Part shown: positions 10,701 to 49,460 of the stretch, in pieces
How the letters are laid out: each line of letters opens with the position of its first letter
Numbering within the stretch: position 1 is the first letter of the stretch
Assembly (NCBI RefSeq): GCF_001940455.1
Contig: NZ_MKQR01000009.1
Location: forward strand, 595,074-659,073
Direction of reading: 5' to 3'
DNA length: 64,000 nt
DNA from: Actinokineospora bangkokensis
GTDB taxonomy: Bacteria > Actinomycetota > Actinomycetes > Mycobacteriales > Pseudonocardiaceae
Notes under the pieces: generated by a model
What the model was told of the DNA's origin: nothing
What the model saw: only the letters and a program-made list of their open reading frames with translations
Database searches by the model: none
Translations under genes and position numbers: made by a program

Positions 10701-13700
10701 GCGCCCACCTGGGCTGCACCACCCTGGCCGAGCTGACCTCCACGAGCCCGCTGGTGCTCGACCTCGACCGCGACACCGCCCTGCGGGTGCTGCTCGGCGC
10801 CCCGGACGACGCGGGCGACCGGGCCGTCAGCGTGCACGCCCGCCCGGAAGGCGCCGACGACGACACCCCGTGGACCTGCCACGCCACCGGCGTCCTGACC
10901 GACCCGACCGCCGTCACGGGGACTGAGCTGCGTGACTGGCCGCCCGCCAACGCCACACCCGTCGACCTCACAGGCTTCTACGACCGCCTGGCCGACGCGG
11001 GCATCGACTACGGCGAGCCTTACCGCGGCCTGCGCGCAGCCTGGCAGCACGACGGCTCGGTGTACGCGGAGATCGACACCGAGGCCGTGGCCGACAGCGG
11101 GTCGTTCGCGTTGCACCCCGCGCTGCTGGACGCCGCCTTGCAGTGCCTGGCCTTCGCGGGCAACGCCGCCGAGCAGCGGCGCATGCCGTTCGCGTGGAGC
11201 GGCGTGCGGCTGTTCGCGACCGGTGCCACCGCCCTGCGCTGCCGCCTGGACGTCGTTGACGCCGACACGGTCGCCCTGCTGGTGACCGACCCCGAGGGCG
11301 GGCCGGTGCTCGACGTGGCGTCGCTGCGCCTGCGGGCCGCCCCGCACCGGATCGCGCCCGCGGCGGACACGGCCCTGCACCGCCTCGACCTCGTGCCGGT
11401 GACCCTGCCCGACGCCGACGCGGCGGACGTGGACGTGCTCGACCTGCGCGCCCTCGTCGACGCGGGGGTGCCGGTCGCCGAGCGGGCGCTGCGTTTGACG
11501 TCGACGACGGCGGACGGCCTTCGGGAGTGGTTGGCCGCCAACGCGGCTGAGCGCAGGCTCGCGGTCGTCACCGGGATCGCCGCCGAGGACCCGGCCGTCG
11601 CCGCCGCGCACGGCCTGGTCCGCTCCGCCCAAGCCGAGCACCCCGAGCGGTTCGTGCTCATCGAGACGGATGAGGCGTCCGAACCCTCGGTGCTGCGCGC
11701 GGCGGCGTGCGGCGAACCGCAGCTCAGCCTGCGTGACGGTGCCGCCTGCGCCCCCAGGCTCGTCCGCTGGCGCCCGGAGCCCGCCGAGGACGTGTTCGGC
11801 GCGGAGGACACCGTGCTGGTGACCGGAGCGGCCGATGGCCTGGCCGGGCTCGTCGCCCGCCACCTGATCACCGCCCGGGGCGTGGCGGAGGTGCTGCTGC
11901 TGAGCCGCCGCGGGCCCGAGGCACCCGGCGCGGCGGAACTGGCCGCGGAGCTGGGCGACCGGCTCACCGTCCTGGCCTGTGACGCCTCGGACCTCGACGC
12001 GCTGCGCGCCGCCGTGGGGGAGCGCGGGCTCACCGGCGTCGTGCACACCGCGGCGTCGCTGGCGGACGGCTTGCTGGACTCGCTCGACGACGAGCGGCTG
12101 ACCCGGGTGTTCCGGTCCAAGGTGGACACCGCCGTCGCGCTCGACGCGCTGGCCGACGACCACGGCGTCCGCGCCTTCGTGCTGTTCTCGTCGGTCGCCG
12201 GGCTCCTGGGCGGCGCGGGGCAGGCCGCCTACACGGCCGCCAACTCCTTCCTGGACGCCCTGGCCCGGCAGCGGCGCGCGGCGGGACGGCCCGCGGTGTC
12301 GCTGGCCTGGGGCCTGTGGGGGGTGTCCGGCGGCATGGCCGGGCGCCTCGGGGACCGGCTGCTCGACCGTGCGCGCCGCGGTGGGCTCGTGCCGCTGTCG
12401 GCCGCGGAGGCGCTGGGGCTGTTCGACAGCGCCTGCGCAGCCGGGGACGCCGTCGTCGCCCCCGTCCGGTTCGACACCTCGGCTTGGCGGTCCGGCGCCA
12501 CCGCGCCCGGCGTGCTGCGCGGTCTCGTCCGCACCCCGGTCCGCAAGGCCGCCGCCAGGGCCGAGCGCTCGTCCTTCGCCGAGCGCCTGGCCGCGATGTC
12601 CCCCGCCGACCAGCGGCACGCGGTGCTGGAGCTGGTCAGCGCCCAAGCCGCCGCCGTGCTCGGCCACGCCGACGGCGACGCGCTCGACCCGGGCCGCGCC
12701 TTCCGCGACGTCGGTTTCGACTCGCTGACCGCCGTGGACCTGCGCAACCGGCTCAGCGCCGCCAGCGGTGCCCGCCTGCCTGCCACCGCCGTGTTCGACC
12801 ACCCCACCCCCAAAGCCCTGGCCGAGCAGCTGCACCGCGCCATCCTCGGCACCACGGCCCCGACCGCCGCGCCCACCACCACCCGGGCCCGGGAGGAGAC
12901 CGACGCCATCGCCGTCGTCGGCATGGCGTGCCGGTTCGGCGGCGGTGTGGACTCGCCGGAGGCGCTGTGGGAGGTGGTCGCCGGGGGAGTCGATGTCCTC
13001 GGACCCGTCCCGTCCAGCCGCGGGTGGCAGCGCGCGGGCGTGGGCGGCTACCTCGACGACCTCGCCGGGTTCGACGCAGGCTTCTTCGGCATCTCGCCGC
13101 GCGAGGCGCTGGCGATGGACCCGCAGCAGCGGTTGGTGCTGGAGTGCGCGTGGGAGGCGCTGGAGCGCGCGGGCGTCGACCCGCACACCCTGCGCGACAG
13201 CGACACCGGGGTCTACCTCGGCTCCAGCCTGCACGACTACGGCGAGCGGCTGAAGGGCATCCCCGAGCTGGAAGGGCTCCTGGCCACGGGCAACGCCGCG
13301 AGCGTGCTGTCCGGCCGGGTGTCCTACGTCCTCGGGCTGCACGGCCCGGCGGTGTCGGTGGACACAGCGTGCTCGTCCTCGTTGGTGGCACTGCACCTGG
13401 CCGCCCGAGCGCTGCGCGGCGGCGAGACCGGCATGGTGCTGGCGGGCGGGGTCACGGTGATGGCCACGCCGAGCCTCTTCGGGGAGTTCGAGCGCCAGGG
13501 CGGGCTCGCCGCCGACGGGCGCTGCAAGGCCTTCGGCGCGGGCGCGGACGGCACCGGGTGGGGCGAGGGTGTGGGCGTCCTGGTGCTGGAGCGGCTGTCG
13601 GACGCCCAGGCCGCGGGCCGCGAGGTGCTGGCGGTGCTGCGCGGCACGGCGGTGAACCAGGACGGCGCGTCCAACGGGCTCACCGCGCCCAGCGGCCCGG

Positions 13701-16700
13701 CCCAGCAGCGCGTCATCCGCACCGCCCTGGCCGACGCGGGCCTGTCCACCGCCGACGTGGACCTGGTGGAGGCGCACGGCACCGGCACCAGGCTCGGCGA
13801 CCCCATCGAGGCGGGCGCCCTGCTGGCCACCTACGGCCAGGACCGCGCCGAACCGCTCTACCTGGGCTCGGTGAAGTCCAACCTGGGCCACACCCAGGCC
13901 GCGGCGGGCGTGGCCGGGGTCATCAAGTCCGTCGAGGCGCTGCGGCGCGGTGTCGTGCCGCCGACGCTGCACGCCGACGAGCCGTCCCCCGAGGTCGACT
14001 GGGACTCCGGTCGCGTCGAGCTGGCGACGGCGGCCCGGCCGTGGCCGGAGGTGGGGCGGCCGCGGCGGGCGGGCGTGTCCGCGTTCGGCGTGAGCGGCAC
14101 CAACGCGCACGTCATCCTCGAACAGGCCCCCGCCGTGGACGCCCCTGGGCCGGTGGCGGTCACCGGGCCCGTGCCGTGGGTCGTGTCCGGCCGTGGCGCG
14201 GGCGGGCTGGCCAACCAGCTGTCCCGGCTTGCCGCCGCACCGGCTGACCTGCCCGTCGCCGACGTCGCGCACACCCTGGCGCTGCGGTCCCGGTTCGAGG
14301 ACCGGGCCGTGGCGGTGGGGGAGACGCGCGCGGAGTTCGCGGCCGCGCTGGCGGCGGGCGAGCTGATCAGCGGACGCGTCGCCCCCGCGGGCCCGGGTCG
14401 GGTCGTGTTCGTCTTCCCCGGTCAGGGCTCGCAGTGGGCTGGCATGGGCCGGGAGCTGTGGGAGACCTCGCCGGTGTTCGCCCGCTCCATGGAACGCTGC
14501 GCCGAGGTGCTGTCCGGCCTGGTCGACTGGTCGCTGCGGGACGTGCTGGCCGACGCCGACGCCCTGCTGCGGGTGGACGTGGTGCAGCCCGCCCTCTGCG
14601 CGGTGATGATCTCGCTGGCGGAGGTGTGGCGCGCGCACGGCGTGCGGCCGGACGCGGTGCTGGGCCACTCGCAGGGCGAGGTCGCCGCCGCGCACGTGGC
14701 GGGCATCCTCACCCTGGCGGACGCGCTGCGGGTGGTGTCCGCCCGCTCGCGGCTGCTGGCCGACCTGCACGGCGGCGGCATGCTCTCGGTGCAGGCCCGG
14801 CTGTCCGATGTGGAGGACGTGCTCGACGGCGTGTCCGTGGCCGCGGTGAACGGGCCCGCGTCGCTGGTGCTGTCGGGCCCCGAGGGGGAGCTGGAGCGCA
14901 TCCGGCTCTGGTGCGAGGAGCGCGACCTGCGGGCCAGGCTCGTCCCCGTCGACTACGCCTCGCACTCCCCGCAGGTGGAGGCCGTGCGCGACGCGCTGGC
15001 GGCGGAGTTGGCCGACCTGGCGCCTGCCGCCGGGGACGTCCCGCTGTACTCGACTGTGACGGGCGGGTTCCTCACGGGCGCCGAAGCCGACGCCGCCTAC
15101 TGGTACCGCAACCTGCGCGAGCAGGTCGGGTTCGCCCCTGCCGTGCGCGCGCTGGCCGAGCAGGGCTACCGCAGCTTCGTCGAGGTCAGCCCGCACCCCG
15201 TGCTGACGGCCGCCACCGAGGACACCCTGTCCGCGGAGGGCGTCGCCGGTGTCGTGGCGGGCACGCTGCGCCGGGGAGACGGCGGGGTGCGCCGGGTGCT
15301 GACGTCGCTGGCCGAGGTGTGGGTGCGCGGGGTCGAGGTGGACTGGTCGCCGGAGTTGGCGGGGGCGCGCAGGGTCGCGCTGCCGACCTACGGGTTCGAC
15401 CGGCGGCGGTACTGGCCCGAGCCGGTGGCGCAGACCGCGCCGGGTGTCGACGGGGAGTTCTGGTCGGCCGTCGACCGCGCCGACCTGCCGGGTCTGGCGC
15501 GGATGCTCGACGCCGATGACCTGCCCGCGTTGCAGGTGGTGGTGCCGCGCCTGTCGACCTGGTGGCGCGCGCGCCAAACCGAGCAGAGCACCCGCGACTG
15601 GCGCTACCGCGTGTCGTGGACGCCGGTGGAGGCACCGGACGCGGAGGTCGACCCGCGCTGGTTGGTCGTCGTCCCGCACGGCGCCCCGGGGTGGTCGAAC
15701 GCGGTGCTCGACGCGCTGCGCAGCCGAGGCACCATTGTCCCCGTCGACTTCACCCCCAATCGGGAGGACCTCGCTCGCGCGCTCGCGGAACCCGCCACGG
15801 CAGTGGTGTCCCTGCTGGCAGCGGACACCTCCATCACCGATGCCGGGGTCGCGAACGCCTGGACGTCCACGGCGCGGCTCGCGCAGGCGCTCAGCGACAC
15901 GGGCGCGTCCACACCGCTGTGGTGCGTGACCGCCGGGGCCGATGACGCGTGGCAGGACGGTCTCTGGGGACTCGGGCGCGTGCTCGGCCTGGAGAGCACG
16001 GGCGGCGGCTGCGGCCTCGTCGACATCGGCTCCACTGTGGAGGACGCCGTCGAGGATGATGCCGCCGACCTGCTCGCCCGCGTGGTGAGCGGCAGGGGTG
16101 ACGAGGACCAGCTTTCGATCCAGGGGTCCCGCTTGCTCGGCCGCCGCCTGGTCCGCGACGACACCCCCGCGCCCGCCCCGCGAGAGCGCGCGACGGGTTC
16201 GGGGGCCGTGCTCGTCACCGGCGGCTCCGGCGGCATCGGGTCCCGGCTGGTGCGCTGGCTCGTCCAACGCGGGGAACAGGTCGTGGTGGTCAGCCGGTCC
16301 GGCGGCGACCCCGACCTGCCCGGTGTGGAGGCCGTGGCCTGCGACATCACCGACCGGGAGGCCGTGACCCGGCTGCGCACCGAGCTGACCGGGCGCGGGG
16401 TCCGCGTGCGCTCGGTCTTCCACGCCGCGGGCGTCGTGGAGAGCGCGCTGGTCGGCACGAGCGACCTGACGGAGTGGGCCAGGGTGTGCGCGCCCAAGGT
16501 CGCGGGTGCCCGCCACGTCGACGAGGTGTTCGAGCCGGAGGAGTTCGTGGCGTTCTCGTCCAACGCCGGGGTGTGGGGCAGCGCCGGGCAGAGCGCCTAC
16601 GCCGCCGCGAACGCCTGGCTGGACGGGTTCGCCCGGCAGCGGCGGGCCCGCGGCATGCACGCGCTGTCGATCGCCTGGGGCGCGTGGGCGGAGGTCGGCA

Positions 16701-17443
16701 TGGCCGCCGAGCCGGGCGCCGCGGCGGAGCTGGCCCGCCGGGGTGTGCTGGCCATGGACCCGGAGCGGGCGCTGGCCGTGCTCGGGGCCGCCTTGGACGC
16801 CGATGAGGTGTTCCTGGCGGTGGCCGACGTCGACTGGGCCCGCTTCGCGGAGACCTTCGCCGCGGCCAGGCGCAGGCCGCTGATCGAGGACATCCCCGAG
16901 GTCCGGGCGTTCCTCGCGGCGCGGCCGGAGGTGGCGGGCGGCTTCGCCGACGAGGTGGCGGGGCTGGCGCCGGGCGAGCGCCGGGAGCGGCTGCTGGAGC
17001 TGGTGCGCGACCGCGCCTGCCGCGCGCTGGGCTTCGCGGCGGGTGACGAGCTCGACCCGGACCGCGCCTTCCGCGACCTCGGGTTCGACTCGCTCACCGC
17101 GGTCGACCTGCGCAACGCGCTGGCCCGCGCCACCGGGCTCACCCTGCCCACCACGCTCGTGTTCGACCACCCGACCGCCGCCGAGCTGGCCGCGCACCTC
17201 GACGGCCTGCTGGTGCCCACCCGCGGCGCCGAGTCCCTGCACGCCGACCTCGACCGGGTGCGGGTCGCGGCCCAGGACCTCGACGAGGACGAGCGGGAAC
17301 TGCTGGTCGACCGGCTGCGCGGGCTCGTCGCCGCGCTCGGCGGTGAGCCCCGGCCCAGCGGCGGCTCGCTGGCCGACGCCCTCGGTGAGGCCTCCGACGA
17401 CGACCTGTTCGCCTTCATCGACGACCAGGTGGGCCGCCGCTGA
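7781..17443 (+). CDS. Gene C, type I PKS, two modules (KS-AT-DH-KR-ACP / KS-AT-KR-ACP), 3,220 aa
   Basis: This is a bimodular extension subunit. ATG 7781 is preceded by GAGG at 7771-7774 with a 6-base spacer. The in-frame GTG at 7769 overlaps that ribosome site and is less likely. Approximate residues: head 1-30 (MAKHEELVASLKW..), KS1 34-460 (Cys 206), AT1 from 554, DH (His 953), KR1 (nucleotide loop 1348, Tyr 1484), ACP1 Ser 1648, KS2 from 1709 (Cys 1864), AT2 from 2207, KR2 (Tyr 2940), ACP2 Ser 3104, then a helical tail ending in DDDLFAFIDDQVGRR. Both ATs predict methylmalonyl-CoA. The stop is followed after 13 bases by a strong hairpin, so this is probably the last gene of its transcript. 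Confidence 0.95.
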   Translation: MAKHEELVASLKWATAELREARRRLRAAEERDGEPIAVVGMACRFPGGVDSPEDLWELVAAGTDAVGPFPTDRGWDLDALYHPDAGHEGTFHARAGGFLRDPAGFDAGFFGISPREALAMDPQQRVLLEIAWEAFERAGIAPHSLRGSDTGVFTGAPSSLYGLGSPDLTRELEGYALTGTGMGMMSGRVAYTLGLEGPAVSVDTQCSTSLVALHLACRALVAGDCSLALAGGVTIMPTVGAFVEFSRQGGLSADGRCRAFAAGADGTGWAEGAGVVVLERLSDARRRGHRVLATLRGTAINQDGASNGLTAPSGPAQRRVIRQALDAAGLSVAQVDAVEAHGTGTRLGDPIEAQALLATYGGRGADAEPLHLGSVKSNIGHAQAASGIAGVIKMVMALRRGVLPMTLHAEDATPHVDWAAGRVRLLTEARPWPRRDEPRRAAVSSFGGSGTNAHVILEEADEPERVDSPDLPAVPWLFSAADPAGLRGQAERLAAFAREGDHSAADIGRALVTTRSPLPHRAVAIGADRDELASALGSFDPESVVTGQADLAGKVVFVFPGQGAQWAGMARELLDTAPVFAAALRACADALAPHVDWSLEAVVRQEPGAPGFDRVDVVQPALFAVMVSLAELWKSYGVTPAAVVGHSQGELAAAYIAGALSLADAARAVALRSREITALAGAGGMVSVALPAADVERELAGYAGRVSVAAHNGPATTVVAGEPDALDELVAAWTAREVRARKIPVDYASHSPQVEKLQDSLPAALAGLTPRAAEVPFHSTVTRTVLGGTELDADYWYRNLRQTVHFEPVIASLVESGHDVFIEVSPQPVLTLAVQQTLDATESRAVVVGSLRRDDGGLRRFHTSLAEVAVRGASVDFTPAFGAGPHNHVDLPTYAFQRTRYWLSTPGLPGAGRAVPGIGSTGHPVLNAVVATGEGHLFTGRLSPRGTPWLAEHVVGGTVLLPGTAFVDLALSAGAHLGCTTLAELTSTSPLVLDLDRDTALRVLLGAPDDAGDRAVSVHARPEGADDDTPWTCHATGVLTDPTAVTGTELRDWPPANATPVDLTGFYDRLADAGIDYGEPYRGLRAAWQHDGSVYAEIDTEAVADSGSFALHPALLDAALQCLAFAGNAAEQRRMPFAWSGVRLFATGATALRCRLDVVDADTVALLVTDPEGGPVLDVASLRLRAAPHRIAPAADTALHRLDLVPVTLPDADAADVDVLDLRALVDAGVPVAERALRLTSTTADGLREWLAANAAERRLAVVTGIAAEDPAVAAAHGLVRSAQAEHPERFVLIETDEASEPSVLRAAACGEPQLSLRDGAACAPRLVRWRPEPAEDVFGAEDTVLVTGAADGLAGLVARHLITARGVAEVLLLSRRGPEAPGAAELAAELGDRLTVLACDASDLDALRAAVGERGLTGVVHTAASLADGLLDSLDDERLTRVFRSKVDTAVALDALADDHGVRAFVLFSSVAGLLGGAGQAAYTAANSFLDALARQRRAAGRPAVSLAWGLWGVSGGMAGRLGDRLLDRARRGGLVPLSAAEALGLFDSACAAGDAVVAPVRFDTSAWRSGATAPGVLRGLVRTPVRKAAARAERSSFAERLAAMSPADQRHAVLELVSAQAAAVLGHADGDALDPGRAFRDVGFDSLTAVDLRNRLSAASGARLPATAVFDHPTPKALAEQLHRAILGTTAPTAAPTTTRAREETDAIAVVGMACRFGGGVDSPEALWEVVAGGVDVLGPVPSSRGWQRAGVGGYLDDLAGFDAGFFGISPREALAMDPQQRLVLECAWEALERAGVDPHTLRDSDTGVYLGSSLHDYGERLKGIPELEGLLATGNAASVLSGRVSYVLGLHGPAVSVDTACSSSLVALHLAARALRGGETGMVLAGGVTVMATPSLFGEFERQGGLAADGRCKAFGAGADGTGWGEGVGVLVLERLSDAQAAGREVLAVLRGTAVNQDGASNGLTAPSGPAQQRVIRTALADAGLSTADVDLVEAHGTGTRLGDPIEAGALLATYGQDRAEPLYLGSVKSNLGHTQAAAGVAGVIKSVEALRRGVVPPTLHADEPSPEVDWDSGRVELATAARPWPEVGRPRRAGVSAFGVSGTNAHVILEQAPAVDAPGPVAVTGPVPWVVSGRGAGGLANQLSRLAAAPADLPVADVAHTLALRSRFEDRAVAVGETRAEFAAALAAGELISGRVAPAGPGRVVFVFPGQGSQWAGMGRELWETSPVFARSMERCAEVLSGLVDWSLRDVLADADALLRVDVVQPALCAVMISLAEVWRAHGVRPDAVLGHSQGEVAAAHVAGILTLADALRVVSARSRLLADLHGGGMLSVQARLSDVEDVLDGVSVAAVNGPASLVLSGPEGELERIRLWCEERDLRARLVPVDYASHSPQVEAVRDALAAELADLAPAAGDVPLYSTVTGGFLTGAEADAAYWYRNLREQVGFAPAVRALAEQGYRSFVEVSPHPVLTAATEDTLSAEGVAGVVAGTLRRGDGGVRRVLTSLAEVWVRGVEVDWSPELAGARRVALPTYGFDRRRYWPEPVAQTAPGVDGEFWSAVDRADLPGLARMLDADDLPALQVVVPRLSTWWRARQTEQSTRDWRYRVSWTPVEAPDAEVDPRWLVVVPHGAPGWSNAVLDALRSRGTIVPVDFTPNREDLARALAEPATAVVSLLAADTSITDAGVANAWTSTARLAQALSDTGASTPLWCVTAGADDAWQDGLWGLGRVLGLESTGGGCGLVDIGSTVEDAVEDDAADLLARVVSGRGDEDQLSIQGSRLLGRRLVRDDTPAPAPRERATGSGAVLVTGGSGGIGSRLVRWLVQRGEQVVVVSRSGGDPDLPGVEAVACDITDREAVTRLRTELTGRGVRVRSVFHAAGVVESALVGTSDLTEWARVCAPKVAGARHVDEVFEPEEFVAFSSNAGVWGSAGQSAYAAANAWLDGFARQRRARGMHALSIAWGAWAEVGMAAEPGAAAELARRGVLAMDPERALAVLGAALDADEVFLAVADVDWARFAETFAAARRRPLIEDIPEVRAFLAARPEVAGGFADEVAGLAPGERRERLLELVRDRACRALGFAAGDELDPDRAFRDLGFDSLTAVDLRNALARATGLTLPTTLVFDHPTAAELAAHLDGLLVPTRGAESLHADLDRVRVAAQDLDEDERELLVDRLRGLVAALGGEPRPSGGSLADALGEASDDDLFAFIDDQVGRR
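7880..12840 (+). other. Module C1: KS-AT(methylmalonyl)-DH-KR(degenerate)-ACP
   Basis: The KS motif is DTQCSTS (Cys 8396-8398) in place of DTACSSS, and GHAQAASG replaces GHTQAAAG, so this KS is divergent but keeps its catalytic residues. The AT has GHSQG and YASH at 10019-10030 (methylmalonyl). The DH has HVVGGTVLLP (His 10637) and Asp in LLDAALQ (11129), but the usual YGPxF reads YGEPY. In the KR the loop reads TGAADGLAG (11822-11848), not TGGTGxLG, and LDD reads LAD. The Ser-Tyr-Lys-Asn tetrad remains (Tyr 12230). ACP Ser is at 12722. The domain count would give a trisubstituted alkene. A failed KR would instead leave a methyl-branched ketone. Confidence 0.8.
12905..17210 (+). other. Module C2: KS-AT(methylmalonyl)-KR(A1)-ACP
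   Basis: The KS starts with CRFGGG and carries GSSLHDY after the GVYLG strand, both features it shares with module B. Its Cys is at 13370-13372. The AT has GHSQG and YASH at 14954-14965. The KR has GGSGGIG near 16219, no LDD (VVES), Trp in [11 protein letters not shown] and Tyr at 16598-16600, so it is A1. ACP Ser is at 17090-17092. Predicted step: a methyl-branched C2 with an L-hydroxyl. The likeness to module B across KS, AT and KR suggests the two arose by module duplication. Confidence 0.85.
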
Positions 17444-17456
17444 CCCTGCCCGCACC

Positions 17457-17489
17457 GCACCGCCCCGGGCCACCGGCCCGGGGCGGTGC
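17457..17489 (+). terminator. Perfect 15-bp hairpin after gene C, probable terminator
   Basis: The arm GCACCGCCCCGGGCC (17457-17471) is the exact reverse complement of 17475-17489, with a 3-base loop (ACC). It begins 13 bases after the stop of gene C. No T-run follows, but intrinsic terminators in high-GC actinomycetes often lack one. With the promoter-like elements downstream it marks the boundary between the A-B-C and D-E-F-G transcription units. Confidence 0.75.
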
Positions 17490-17557
17490 GCGCGCGTCTC
17501 GGGCAGGGCGGGAGCGCGCAACATACCCGGGCACGTCGAGGTGATCCCCTAACTCGA

Positions 17558-17573
17558 CTGGGGACCTCCCAAG
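17558..17573. promoter_or_regulatory. PimM-like (PAS-LuxR) operator dyad upstream of gene D
   Basis: CTGGGGACCTCCCAAG matches 13 of 16 positions of the CTVGGGAWWTCCCBAG consensus known for the PAS-LuxR activator PimM and its relatives of polyene macrolide clusters. The 7-base half sites CTGGGGA and CTTGGGA (as complement) differ at one base. The dyad sits about 12 bases upstream of a -10-like TACTTT, covering the place of a -35 box, where an activator of this family would bind. The regulator itself is not in this window, so this is inferred from the site alone. Confidence 0.5.
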
Positions 17574-17584
17574 CCGCGCCGACC

Positions 17585-17590
17585 TACTTT
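17585..17590 (+). promoter_or_regulatory. Possible -10 element (TACTTT) of the gene D promoter
   Basis: TACTTT fits TANNNT and is one of the few AT-rich hexamers in the 235-base gap between C and D. No convincing -35 hexamer is visible 17-18 bases upstream, where the PimM-like dyad lies instead. That fits an activator-dependent promoter. The transcript start is predicted only from this spacing. Confidence 0.3.
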
Positions 17591-17626
17591 GGCGTGCGCG
17601 GTCCGGTGGGACGGGCCGCGCACGCC
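17591..17626 (+). promoter_or_regulatory. Leader hairpin upstream of gene D
   Basis: GGCGTGCGCGG (17591-17601) pairs perfectly with 17616-17626. The stem extends to 14 pairs with one G-U pair (17591-17604 with 17613-17626) around an 8-base loop. It starts directly after the -10-like hexamer and ends 52 bases before the start codon, so the transcript leader would carry all or part of it. It could stabilise the mRNA, attenuate transcription or bind a regulator. The sequence alone does not distinguish these. Confidence 0.45.
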
Positions 17627-17678
17627 GTGCCGCACGCGCCGACGCCGGGATCGCCACTCGCCGCAACGGAAGGCCCAG

Positions 17679-49420
<31,742 letters not shown>

Positions 49421-49460
49421 CGCCCGGCGCGCGCACCGCGGCCGGGCACGGGAGGCGGGC

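Noticed and set aside
12077-12100. SLDD in the C1 KR as the B-type LDD motif
   Set aside because: It lies several residues too far downstream, in the SL(T/S)PERL helix. The true motif position reads LAD.
7274-17524. Antisense open frame of more than 3,400 codons, and similar ones at 2410-6930, 17835-30779, 32721-40544, 49392-58451 and 57578-63928
   Set aside because: These are shadows of GC-rich coding on the + strand. Their translations show no domain, only low-complexity Arg/Gly/Pro/His-rich sequence, while the + frame over the same bases encodes complete PKS domains with catalytic residues.
17589-17678. A start of gene D at 17589
   Set aside because: The extra residues are basic and unlike a docking head, they cover the leader hairpin, and a good ribosome site precedes ATG 17679.
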